Source: Tumulicola sp039922955
GTDB taxonomy: Bacteria > Vulcanimicrobiota > Vulcanimicrobiia > Vulcanimicrobiales > Vulcanimicrobiaceae
Assembly: GCA_039922955.1 (NCBI GenBank)
Contig: JBDTDR010000195.1
Coordinates: forward strand, 1 to 8,725
DNA: 8,725 nucleotides
Reading direction: 5' to 3'
Shown here: positions 1-6,663 of the stretch, one piece after another
Layout: the number at the start of each line of letters is the position of its first letter
Position numbering within the stretch: the stretch's first letter is position 1
Notes under the pieces: generated by a model
The model's database searches: none
The model's input: the letters and a program-made list of their open reading frames with translations, nothing else
Told to the model about the DNA's origin: nothing
Program-made: the position numbers and the translations under genes

Positions 1-282
1 GTCGACGATTTGGCCGGCGGAACGTTCACGGTGAACAACAACGGTGCCAACGGATCGTGGGCCTCGGCACCGATCATCAATGCCGGGCAGGCCGGAATCC
101 TCACGATGGAAACCATCGTCAAACAGCCGGTCGTCCGCGACGACGATGCGATCGCGATCCGGCACATGATGAACTCGTGCCTGTCGCTCGATCACCGCGT
201 CGTCGACGGCTACGTAGCCAGCGGCTTCCTCGCCGACCTCAAAAAACGCCTGGAAAACATGGGCCCCGACGGCGCCATATAG
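1..282 (+). CDS. Lipoamide acyltransferase E2 component of a 2-oxoacid dehydrogenase complex (3' fragment)
   Basis: Only the last 93 codons are in the window; the frame is already open at base 1 and ends at TAG 280-282. The visible part matches the end of the 2-oxoacid dehydrogenase acyltransferase catalytic domain: a GTFTVNNNGANGSWASAPII stretch at fragment residues 7-26, then ILTMETIVKQPVV, then the active-site motif SLDHRVVDG, with the catalytic His at fragment residue 65 and Asp at 69. In this family the domain moves an acyl group from lipoyl-lysine to CoA inside the pyruvate, 2-oxoglutarate or branched-chain dehydrogenase complex in the cytoplasm. The lipoyl and E1/E3-binding domains would lie upstream, outside the window, so the substrate cannot be decided. 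queD follows 15 bases later on the same strand, so the two may be co-transcribed. Family assignment is firm; the exact complex is unknown. Confidence 0.93.
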   Translation, partial: VDDLAGGTFTVNNNGANGSWASAPIINAGQAGILTMETIVKQPVVRDDDAIAIRHMMNSCLSLDHRVVDGYVASGFLADLKKRLENMGPDGAI

Positions 283-297
283 CTCTGAGCACGCGCG

Positions 298-684
298 TTG
301 CAGATTCGCAAACACTTTCGGTTCGAGGCGGCGCACGTGCTGCCGTTCCATCCTGGGAAATGCGCGCGGATGCACGGGCATTCGTATCGTCTCGAGGTGG
401 CCATTCGCGGCCCGCTGCAAGCCGACGGGCCGGGGCGCGGCATGATCGCCGATTTCGATGACATCAAGCGGATCGTGCGCGAGGCGGCGATCGATCCGCT
501 CGATCACCAAACCCTCAACGAGTTCATCGACAACCCAACGGCCGAGCGAATCGCGTTGTGGATGTGGCATCGCATCGAGCCCGCGCTTAGCGGCCTCGAC
601 GAGCTCGTGCTCTGGGAAACCTCCAACTCGTGCGCGGTCTTGCGTAAGTCCGACTTCCCCGGCGCTCGCGCGACCGATCGGTGA
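298..684 (+). CDS. queD: 6-carboxy-5,6,7,8-tetrahydropterin synthase (QueD)
   Basis: Converts 7,8-dihydroneopterin triphosphate to 6-carboxytetrahydropterin, the first dedicated step toward preQ0 and queuosine. The 128-residue protein is close to the usual family length of about 120. The Zn ligands are visible as H13 (FEAAH) and H26/H28 (MHGH). The catalytic Cys is C22, the catalytic His is H70 in LDHQTLN, and the conserved Glu is E107 in WET. The start is TTG 298: a TGA at 286-288 in the same frame blocks anything further upstream, and the next residues already reach the FxFEAAH motif. No clear Shine-Dalgarno precedes it, so translation may depend on the upstream E2 gene. The TGA stop (682-684) overlaps the GTG start of queE by 4 bases, which supports the pair acting in one pathway. 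Other members of the 6-pyruvoyltetrahydropterin synthase superfamily are a less likely reading because queE is adjacent. Confidence 0.94.
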   Translation: MQIRKHFRFEAAHVLPFHPGKCARMHGHSYRLEVAIRGPLQADGPGRGMIADFDDIKRIVREAAIDPLDHQTLNEFIDNPTAERIALWMWHRIEPALSGLDELVLWETSNSCAVLRKSDFPGARATDR

Positions 685-1265
685 CGCCGATGCTCGCTTT
701 GGCGGAAATCTTCTACAGCATTCAAGGCGAGGGCACGTGGACCGGCACGCCGGCCGTCTTCGTGCGTCTGGCCGGCTGTAACCTCGCCTGCGATTTCTGC
801 GACACCGACTACTCGACCAAATCCATCGCCGCCATCGACGAGGTGGTGCAACGCGTGCGCGCGCTTGGGGGCGACTGCCCGTCGGTGATTCTCACCGGCG
901 GCGAGCCGCTGGCCCAAGCCGAAACGCCCGCGCTGATCGACGCGTTGCGGCGCGACGGGCGGCGCGTGCACGTCGAATCCAACGGCACGATCTACGCGCC
1001 GCTGCCGTCCGACGTTTGGCTCTGCGTCTCCCCGAAGGAACGGCTCGACCCGCGTATGGCGGCGCGAGCCAACGAGGCGAAGCTGATCGTGGACGGGCGC
1101 GTGCCCGAAGAACACTTGCCCTCGTTCGCGGACAAATCGTCGATCCTGCTGCAGCCCGAAGGGAATAAGCCCAAGAACGTCGCCATCGCGCTGGACTACG
1201 TCAAAGCGCACCCGCGGCGCTTTCGTCTCTCGCTGCAGACCCACAAGTTCATCGGAGCGCCGTAA
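681..1265 (+). CDS. queE: 7-carboxy-7-deazaguanine synthase (QueE), radical SAM
   Basis: A radical SAM enzyme that rearranges 6-carboxytetrahydropterin to 7-carboxy-7-deazaguanine, the step after QueD. The 194-residue protein opens with the family signature IFYSIQGEGTWTGTPAVFVR. The Fe4S4 cluster motif follows as CNLACDFCDT, with cysteines C33, C37 and C40 in the CxxxCxxC spacing and a Thr just after that is typical of QueE. LTGGEPL lies at 71-77 (the SAM-binding GGE motif). The C-terminus ends in SLQTHKFIGAP, also typical of the family. GTG 681 is chosen because it overlaps the queD stop in a GTGA arrangement; ATG 690 is an alternative that would remove three residues. mqnB starts 7 bases after the TAA stop. 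The later steps, queC and queF, are not in the window. Confidence 0.95.
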   Translation: MTPMLALAEIFYSIQGEGTWTGTPAVFVRLAGCNLACDFCDTDYSTKSIAAIDEVVQRVRALGGDCPSVILTGGEPLAQAETPALIDALRRDGRRVHVESNGTIYAPLPSDVWLCVSPKERLDPRMAARANEAKLIVDGRVPEEHLPSFADKSSILLQPEGNKPKNVAIALDYVKAHPRRFRLSLQTHKFIGAP

Positions 1266-1272
1266 TTTCCCG

Positions 1273-1890
1273 ATGATTCTGCTCGCCTGCGCCGTCGAAC
1301 GAGAGCTGACCGCTTGGACGCATCGGCCGGGGGTCGAGACGGTGGTCACCGGCGTAGGGCCGGTCGAAGCTTCGTGCACGGTCGCTCACCTGCTCGCGCA
1401 GCGACGCTACAAACTGGTCGTGAACGCCGGCATCGCCGGCGCGCTCGCGGATGCCGCGCGAGTCGGCGACGGCGCGATCGTCGCCGACGACGCATTCGAG
1501 TTGGGGCTCGAAAGCGGCCACCCGATTGTTCTCCCGGCCGGGCAGCGGGTCGTGGACCGGGCGCACTCCGATCCCGTGCTGGTCGGGCAACTTCACGCCA
1601 AGGGGTTTGCGGCGCTCCACGGCATAACGGTCGCGCGCGTCACGTCGAGCGAAGAAACCGCCGCCCGCCTCGCGGGTTTGGGCGTGCAAGTCGAAACCAT
1701 GGAAGGTTTCGCCGTGCTCCGCGCCGCCGAGCGGGCCGGCGTACCGGCGATCGAACTGCGCGGCATCTCCAATCGGGTCGGCAGCCGGGAGCGCAGCGGC
1801 TGGGATTTCGACGCCGGCCTGGCCGGCCTGGAGCGCATCATGCGGGCCTTTTTCGACCTGATCGACGTCGCCGGCGGAGCGACGGCGTGA
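1273..1890 (+). CDS. mqnB: Futalosine hydrolase (MqnB)
   Basis: Cleaves futalosine (or aminodeoxyfutalosine) to dehypoxanthine futalosine plus the purine base in the futalosine route to menaquinone. The 205-residue protein is of the phosphorylase/MTA-SAH nucleosidase fold: NAGIAGA at 51-57, ETMEGFAV at 141-148 (ribose-binding Met/Glu region), and RGISNRVGSRERSGWDF at 163-179. The last motif, with SN where MTA/SAH nucleosidases have SD, is characteristic of MqnB. The start is ATG 1273; a GGAG at 1254-1257 is too far upstream to be convincing, so translational coupling to queE is possible. The TGA stop (1888-1890) overlaps the GTG of mqnD, an arrangement that strongly supports the menaquinone assignment over a general nucleosidase. 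mqnA, mqnC and mqnE are not in the window. Confidence 0.93.
   Translation: MILLACAVERELTAWTHRPGVETVVTGVGPVEASCTVAHLLAQRRYKLVVNAGIAGALADAARVGDGAIVADDAFELGLESGHPIVLPAGQRVVDRAHSDPVLVGQLHAKGFAALHGITVARVTSSEETAARLAGLGVQVETMEGFAVLRAAERAGVPAIELRGISNRVGSRERSGWDFDAGLAGLERIMRAFFDLIDVAGGATA
1876..1879 (+). promoter_or_regulatory. Ribosome binding site of mqnD
   Basis: GGAG sits 7 bases before GTG 1887, inside the end of mqnB. It decides the mqnD start, because the same frame stays open far upstream through mqnB and gives no stop to limit it. Confidence 0.6.
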
Positions 1891-2723
1891 CGGCGTTTAC
1901 CCTGGCCTACTCACCCTGTCCCAACGACACGTATGTCTTCGCGGCGCTTACCAACGGGTTGCTCGAGGACGCGCCGGCCGTGCGCGTGCATCTTTCCGAC
2001 ATCGAGGAACTCAATCGGGCGGCGGCACGCGCCGAGTTCGAGCTGATCAAGGTCAGTTACGGCGCGATTCCATACTTGACCGACCGCTATCGGATCCTGC
2101 GCTCGGGCGGCGCGCTCGGCCGCGGCTGCGGTCCGCTGCTGGTGGCGCGACCGGCGGGGTCGCCCGCGCTGTTTAGCGAGTTTGCCGGACGGCGGATCGC
2201 CATCCCCGGCGAGCGCACGACCGCGTTCATGCTGCTGCAGATGGCGCTCGGCCGCCGGCCGAAAACCGAGGCGATGCGCTTCGATCGCATCATTCCCGCG
2301 ATCGTCGCCGGTGAAGTTGACGCCGGGCTCGTCATCCACGAATCACGCTTCACCTACCGCGACGCGGGCCTGATTTCGATTGCCGACCTGGGCGAGTGGT
2401 GGGAAAACCGCACGCTCCTGCCGATTCCGCTCGGCGCGATTCTCGTGCGCGACGACGTTGATGACGCGGCGGCGCGTTCGATCGACGAAGCCATCCGGCG
2501 GAGCCTCGCCTTTGCTCGCGCGAACGAACCGGCCGTTATGCCCTACGTTCGCGAGCATGCCGTCGAGATGAGCGACGAGGTCGTGCGACAACACATCGCG
2601 CTGTACGTCAACGAGTTCACCGACGACATCGGGGAAGCCGGCGCCGAGGCCGTGCGTGCGCTGTTCGCCCGCGCTCGGGATGCCGGCGTTCTCAACCGCG
2701 CGGTCGAGCCGCGGTTCGTGTAG
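1887..2723 (+). CDS. mqnD: 1,4-dihydroxy-6-naphthoate synthase (MqnD)
   Basis: Converts cyclic dehypoxanthinylfutalosine to 1,4-dihydroxy-6-naphthoate, a late step of the futalosine menaquinone pathway. The 278-residue protein is a periplasmic-binding-protein-like fold enzyme. Visible motifs are YSPCPNDTYVF (8-18), KVSYGAIPYL (55-64), GGALGRGCGPLL (74-85), IPGERTTAFMLL (106-117), GLVIHES (147-153) with the conserved His at H151 that corresponds to the proposed catalytic His of the family, and LGEWWENRTLLPIPLGAI further on. The GTG 1887 start overlaps the mqnB stop and has GGAG 7 bases upstream. The frame continues open for more than 500 bases before it, but that part is only the +1 shadow of mqnB. 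The stop is TAG 2721-2723. MqnA is related, but the PCPNDT and WWENR motifs fit MqnD. Confidence 0.94.
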   Translation: MTAFTLAYSPCPNDTYVFAALTNGLLEDAPAVRVHLSDIEELNRAAARAEFELIKVSYGAIPYLTDRYRILRSGGALGRGCGPLLVARPAGSPALFSEFAGRRIAIPGERTTAFMLLQMALGRRPKTEAMRFDRIIPAIVAGEVDAGLVIHESRFTYRDAGLISIADLGEWWENRTLLPIPLGAILVRDDVDDAAARSIDEAIRRSLAFARANEPAVMPYVREHAVEMSDEVVRQHIALYVNEFTDDIGEAGAEAVRALFARARDAGVLNRAVEPRFV

Positions 2724-2727
2724 ACCG

Positions 2728-3954
2728 ATGCGACGCGTCTCGTTTCTCGCGTCGGCGGCCGCCTTCACGGCCGCTGCCGGCGCGCTCCCGGCCGTGGCCG
2801 AGCCGTTGCCGGCGGCGGCTCTCGAACTCGGCGATGACGTCTTCCTGCGCTCCGCGTGGCGCGATCTGGGCGCGCGCAGCGTCGGCGTCATCGCGAATCA
2901 GAGCGGCGTGACCTCGAGCCTGGAGCCGATCGTCGACGCGATCCGCCGCCGCGGGAACGTGCGCATCAAGGCGATCTTCGCCCCCGAACACGGCTTGCGC
3001 GGCGATCGCACCGCCGGCGCGGCGGTGGGATCGTACGTCGACGCGCAGTCCGGGTTGCCCGTGTACAGCCTCTACGGTGCGACGCGCCATCCCAGCGCCG
3101 CGATGCTCGACGGAATCGACGTCTTGCTCTTCGACATTCAAGACGTCGGGTCGCGCGCCTACACGTACGTTTCGACGATGGCGTACGCGATGCAAAGCGC
3201 GAAAGCGCACGGGAAGGAGTTTTGGGTGCTCGACCGCCCCAACCCGGTCGGCGGCACGACGGTCGAAGGCCCGGTGCTCGAGCCGGCGTTTGAATCGTTT
3301 ATCGGTCTCTATCCGATCGCGATGCGTCACGGCATGACCGTCGGCGAACTGGCGCAACTGTTCAACGATCGTTTCGGCATCGGCGCAAAGCTGCGCGTGG
3401 TCGCCATGAACGGCTGGCGGCGATCGATGATTTGGCGCGATACGGGTTTGCAGTGGGTGCAAACCTCGCCCAACGTTCCCGAGTGGCAGACGACCTTCGT
3501 GTATCTCTGCACGGGGCTGATCGACAACGCCGGGATCAACAACGGCACCGGTTTCACCAAACCGTTCTTCTTGGCGGGCATGGCCGGCGTCGATGGGGCC
3601 CGTCTCGCGGCGCGCTTGAACGCCCGCGACCTGCCGGGCGTCTGGTTTCGCCCGGCCGCCTGGACGCCGATCGCCGGCTTTTGGAAGGGTCGCGAACTGG
3701 GCGGCGTGGAGCTGGTCGTTTTCGATCCGCGCCGGTTTTTCGCCGTCCGCACCGCCGTCGAAATTCTGGTGGCCGTGCGCCGGCTCTTTCCGACGGTCAT
3801 CAAGGTTGACGCCGCCGCGCTCGACCGCGACTGGGGAACGTCGTCGCTGCGCCGGGGCCTGCTCGACGGATCGTCCGCGGAGGCGATCGTGGCGGGCTGG
3901 AGCCAAAGCGTCGCCGGCTTCAACGCGCTGCGCGCCAAATATCTGCTGTATTAG
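2728..3954 (+). CDS. Exported DUF1343 protein, NamZ-like (probable peptidoglycan exo-N-acetylmuramidase family)
   Basis: The 408-residue protein belongs to DUF1343 (PF07075), the family of Bacillus subtilis NamZ/YbbC, which removes terminal MurNAc from peptidoglycan fragments. Residues 1-24 form a signal peptide: MRR, a hydrophobic Ala-rich core and a likely AVA|EP cleavage. The RR pair recalls a Tat signal, but its spacing to FL is not the consensus. Family motifs follow in order: GVIANQSG (53-60), IFAPEHGLRGD (83-93, with conserved E87/H88), SGLPVYSLYG (108-117), FDIQDVGSRAYTY (135-147), DRPNPVGG (169-176), RHGMTVGELAQLFN and SPNVP (247-251). Where classic NamZ has an EGTN/SEGRGT-type segment, this protein reads TGLIDNAGINNGTGFTKPF (262-280), so it is a divergent subgroup and its exact activity is uncertain. 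ATG 2728 begins right at the signal peptide, 4 bases after mqnD; longer versions would overlap mqnD. Probably periplasmic or cell-surface. Confidence 0.85.
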   Translation: MRRVSFLASAAAFTAAAGALPAVAEPLPAAALELGDDVFLRSAWRDLGARSVGVIANQSGVTSSLEPIVDAIRRRGNVRIKAIFAPEHGLRGDRTAGAAVGSYVDAQSGLPVYSLYGATRHPSAAMLDGIDVLLFDIQDVGSRAYTYVSTMAYAMQSAKAHGKEFWVLDRPNPVGGTTVEGPVLEPAFESFIGLYPIAMRHGMTVGELAQLFNDRFGIGAKLRVVAMNGWRRSMIWRDTGLQWVQTSPNVPEWQTTFVYLCTGLIDNAGINNGTGFTKPFFLAGMAGVDGARLAARLNARDLPGVWFRPAAWTPIAGFWKGRELGGVELVVFDPRRFFAVRTAVEILVAVRRLFPTVIKVDAAALDRDWGTSSLRRGLLDGSSAEAIVAGWSQSVAGFNALRAKYLLY

Positions 3955-3957
3955 GAG
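3953..3957 (+). promoter_or_regulatory. Ribosome binding site of glcD, overlapping the namZ-like stop
   Basis: AGGAG overlaps the TAG stop (3952-3954) of the preceding gene and lies 9 bases before TTG 3967. A second AGGAG at 3961-3965 is only one base from that TTG and would be too close for it. The pair forms a TAGGAG direct repeat (3952-3957 and 3960-3965). The first copy supports TTG 3967 as the start and suggests translational coupling to the NamZ-like gene. Confidence 0.55.
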
Positions 3958-3966
3958 CCTAGGAGT

Positions 3967-5427
3967 TTGTCTGAGCGAGGTTGCGAGGTCGCCGGCGCTC
4001 GCGGTGCCGAAAGACGCTTCGTGCTCCACCAACGTTTGATCGAGGCGCTCGGACGCGACGCGGTCAAGACCGCTCCGGAAGATCTGTCGGTTTACGCCTT
4101 CGACGCCTACACCGACGGCCGCTTACCCTCGGCGGTCGTGCTGCCGGCCTCGGTACGCGACGTCAGCGCGGTCGTAAAAATCGCCCGCGACTGCGACGAG
4201 CCGATCGTGGCGCGGGGTGCGGGCACCGGCCTGTGCGGCGGTGCGGTACCGGTGCGGGGCGGCGTCGTTATCGCATTTACGCGGATGAACCGGATTCTCG
4301 AACTCGACGTAGGCAACCGGCGCGCGCGCGTTCAAGCCGGCGTCATCAATCTCGACCTTTCCAAGCACGCCGCTGCGAGCGGTCTCTTTTACGCGCCCGA
4401 TCCGGCCTCGCAAAAAATTTCGACCATCGGCGGAAACATCGCGACCAACGCCGGCGGACCGCACTGCCTTGCGTACGGTACCACCGTAAATCACGTTCTC
4501 GCGCTGGAAGTCGTCGACGAACGCGGTGAAGTCTTCACGACCGCGCGCGACGAACCGGGTTACGACCTGACGGCAACGTTGGTCGGAAGCGAAGGAACGC
4601 TCGGCATCGTCACCTCGGCGTGGGTGCGGCTGTTGCGCGTTCCCGAGGCCGTGCGCGTTTGGGTGGCGGCCTTCGGCGACATCGATTCGGCGTCCGCGGC
4701 CGTCTCCGCGATCGTGGGCGCCGGAATCATCCCCACGGCCCTCGAGATGATGGATTCGGTCATCACCCGCGTGGTCGAAGCCGCCTTTCATGCCGGCTAT
4801 CCGACCGATGCCGCGGCGGTGCTGCTGATCGAAAACGCCGGCTTTGCCGACGACATGGACGCCTGCGAGGCGGCGATTCACGCCATCGTGACGCACCACG
4901 GCGCGATTTCCTGGCGAAGCGCACGCAGCGGCGCCGAGCGCGCGGCGCTCTGGGCCGGGCGTAAGGGCGCCGCCGGAGCGACCGGACGCATCGCGCCCAA
5001 CTACTACACGCAAGACCTGTGCGTTCCGCGCAGCAAGCTCCCGCAGGCGCTGCGCGCCGTCGACGACGCGGCAAGCACGCACGGCGTCACCGTCGGCAAC
5101 GTCTTTCATGCCGGCGACGGAAACCTCCATCCATTGCTGATGTACGACAAACGCGACCTCAAGCAGGTGGCGGCGGTGGTGGAAACCGGGAACGCCATCT
5201 TGCAGGCGGCGATCGACCTCGGCGGCACGATTAGCGGCGAGCATGGCATCGGCTACGAAAAGCGCGACGCGATGACGCGCGTGTACTCGACCGCCGATCT
5301 GGCGACGATGGCGCGGGTACGCGACGTCTTCGATCCGCTGCGCGCGCTCAACCCCGAGAAGATTTTTCCGCGCGGAACGCGCTGCCCCGAAATCGCGTCC
5401 GCATACCCGCCGGCGGCGGCGGGATGA
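3967..5427 (+). CDS. glcD: FAD-linked 2-hydroxyacid dehydrogenase, GlcD-type (glycolate oxidase or D-lactate dehydrogenase large subunit)
   Basis: A 486-residue flavoprotein that oxidises a 2-hydroxyacid such as glycolate or D-lactate and passes electrons onward. The N-terminal FAD-binding domain (FAD_binding_4) covers about residues 45-215: VARGAGTGLCGG (81-92), an APDPASQKISTIGGN stretch starting at 143 and continuing to NAGGPHCLAYG, and VGSEGTLGIV (206-215). The C-terminal FAD-oxidase domain carries HAGDGNLHP (H381, H388) and GEHGIG (E425, H426), the metal/substrate-site histidines of this family, and ends FDPLRALNPEKIFP. The start is TTG 3967, backed by AGGAG 9 bases upstream; GTG 4021 is a possible alternative that would drop 18 residues without touching the conserved domain. 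The TGA stop overlaps the ATG of glcE (ATGA). The protein cannot be separated from D-lactate dehydrogenases by sequence reading alone, so the substrate is open. Confidence 0.88.
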   Translation: MSERGCEVAGARGAERRFVLHQRLIEALGRDAVKTAPEDLSVYAFDAYTDGRLPSAVVLPASVRDVSAVVKIARDCDEPIVARGAGTGLCGGAVPVRGGVVIAFTRMNRILELDVGNRRARVQAGVINLDLSKHAAASGLFYAPDPASQKISTIGGNIATNAGGPHCLAYGTTVNHVLALEVVDERGEVFTTARDEPGYDLTATLVGSEGTLGIVTSAWVRLLRVPEAVRVWVAAFGDIDSASAAVSAIVGAGIIPTALEMMDSVITRVVEAAFHAGYPTDAAAVLLIENAGFADDMDACEAAIHAIVTHHGAISWRSARSGAERAALWAGRKGAAGATGRIAPNYYTQDLCVPRSKLPQALRAVDDAASTHGVTVGNVFHAGDGNLHPLLMYDKRDLKQVAAVVETGNAILQAAIDLGGTISGEHGIGYEKRDAMTRVYSTADLATMARVRDVFDPLRALNPEKIFPRGTRCPEIASAYPPAAAG

Positions 5428-6644
5428 CCGTATCCGAACGCGTGGTTCCAAAAACCGCGGACGAACTGCGCGACCTGATCGCGGGCTGCGATGCCGACGG
5501 GCGCAAGCTCCTCATCGTGGGCGGAAACACGTTGTGCGGAATGGGCTTCCCGCCCGAGCGGGCCGATCTCACGATCGAAACCGGCAAGCTCACCGGCGTC
5601 GTCGCCTACGAACCCGCCGATTTAACGATTGCCGCGCAAGCCGGGACGTCGGTTCAAGCCATCGCGGCCCTGCTCGCAACGCACCGGCAGTTTATCCCGT
5701 TCGATGCGCCGCGTCCCCAGTATGCTACGCTGGGCGGCACGCTAGCGGCGGGATGGCTGGGGCCGCGCCGGCATCTGTACGGAAGCCCGCGAGATTACGC
5801 GATCGGCTCGACGGTCGTGCTGGCCGACGGCACGGTCGCGCGCGCCGGCGGGATGGTGGTTAAGAACGTCGCGGGATACGACATGAGCCGCCTGTACGTG
5901 GGTTCGTTCGGGACGCTCGGCGTGCTCGTGCAGGCAAATTTCAAGACGCTCGCCGCTCCCGGGCGGGCGCGCGTGTTTTTGGCACGGCTACCGGAAGGTT
6001 CGCGCGCCCGCGCAATCGCTCAACTCGGCTCGTTGACGGTGCGGCCGGCGGCCGCGTTCTGGATCGACGGCTTTCACAAAGCCGTCGACGGCGACGATGG
6101 CGATGAGGGGCGATTGCTGGTCATGCTGGAGGGCAGCGATGCCGTCCTCGAACGCGCCACCCGCGACCTCCGTTCCGGGCTCGGCCGCGCCGGCGTACCG
6201 GAAACGCGGGTCGTCGATGCCGGCGCGCGGGAATCGTTCGAGCGCGCGGTCGACGCCTACATCGCGACCCTGGGCGAACGCTCGGTCACCTATCGGCTGT
6301 ATCCGTTTCCCAGCGATTCCGAAAAGATCGCCGTTTCGCTGCGCGAGCTGGCTCGGCGTTTCGAACTGCGCGGCGAGACCATCGTCGACGTCATGAACGG
6401 CGACGTCGTTTTTCGCGTAAGCGATCTCGACATGCGCGCGCTCGGCGCCAAGATCGAACCTTTCGACGACGCGCTGCACGCGGCCCAGCCGCGCGCCCAA
6501 GTGGTTGCGAGCGAGCATCCCCACCGCGCGTACCTGCGCGTATGGGGCGAAGCGCCCGCCTCGATAGAAAAAATGCGTTCCTTGAAGCTGCGCTTCGATC
6601 CCAATCGCACGCTCAATCCCGGCCGGTTCGTCGGCGGCATTTAG
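5424..6644 (+). CDS. glcE: FAD-binding subunit, GlcE-type
   Basis: The 406-residue second FAD-binding subunit of a GlcDEF-type glycolate oxidase. It has one FAD_binding_4 domain: YEPADLTIAAQAGTS (62-76), ATLGGTLAAGWLGPRRHLYG (101-120), SPRDYAIGSTVVLADG, KNVAGYDMSRLYVGSFGTLG (147-166). It ends with FDPNRTLNPGRF (391-402), the usual GlcE C-terminus. It lacks the HAGDGNLHP and GEHG motifs of GlcD, as expected for this subunit. ATG 5424 overlaps the glcD TGA by 4 bases, so the two are probably translated together at matched levels. A short acidic run, DGDDGDE (222-228), lies next to a strong inverted repeat in the DNA. No iron-sulfur GlcF gene follows; the next gene is a terpene synthase, so a third subunit must be elsewhere or missing. 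At 406 residues it is somewhat longer than the roughly 350 of E. coli GlcE. Confidence 0.88.
   Translation: MTVSERVVPKTADELRDLIAGCDADGRKLLIVGGNTLCGMGFPPERADLTIETGKLTGVVAYEPADLTIAAQAGTSVQAIAALLATHRQFIPFDAPRPQYATLGGTLAAGWLGPRRHLYGSPRDYAIGSTVVLADGTVARAGGMVVKNVAGYDMSRLYVGSFGTLGVLVQANFKTLAAPGRARVFLARLPEGSRARAIAQLGSLTVRPAAAFWIDGFHKAVDGDDGDEGRLLVMLEGSDAVLERATRDLRSGLGRAGVPETRVVDAGARESFERAVDAYIATLGERSVTYRLYPFPSDSEKIAVSLRELARRFELRGETIVDVMNGDVVFRVSDLDMRALGAKIEPFDDALHAAQPRAQVVASEHPHRAYLRVWGEAPASIEKMRSLKLRFDPNRTLNPGRFVGGI
6064..6088 (+). repeat. Perfect 11-base-arm inverted repeat inside glcE
   Basis: The left arm TCGACGGCTTT (6064-6074) and right arm AAAGCCGTCGA (6078-6088) are exact reverse complements around the 3-base loop CAC. 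The right arm also forms part of the 12-base palindrome GCCGTCGACGGC (6081-6092), which repeats TCGACGGC directly (6064-6071 and 6085-6092), so two alternative hairpins can form. There is no T-run after it, so it is not a standard terminator. It encodes residues 214-222 of GlcE without breaking the frame. Confidence 0.8.
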
Positions 6645-6663
6645 TTCTGAGATAAGACGCTTC

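Noticed and set aside
504..1379. Long open frame on the minus strand across queD/queE
   Set aside because: GC-rich codon bias opens antisense frames. It shows no recognisable motifs, while the plus strand here carries clear QueD and QueE active-site residues.
1813..1830. Tandem 9-base repeat GCCGGCCTG in mqnB
   Set aside because: Two copies encoding AGL-AGL inside a helix are ordinary for GC-rich coding DNA.
1314..1886. A 191-codon N-terminal extension of MqnD
   Set aside because: The stretch is Arg-rich out-of-frame translation of mqnB. MqnD homology begins right after GTG 1887, which has a ribosome site and a 4-base overlap with mqnB.
2656..2727. Longer start for the NamZ-like protein inside mqnD
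   Set aside because: It would put 24 residues before a good signal peptide and overlap mqnD by 68 bases.
2692..5451. Two long minus-strand open frames (2692-4032 and 4123-5451)
   Set aside because: They are Arg/Gly/Ala/His-rich shadows of the NamZ-like and glcD genes with no domain motifs.
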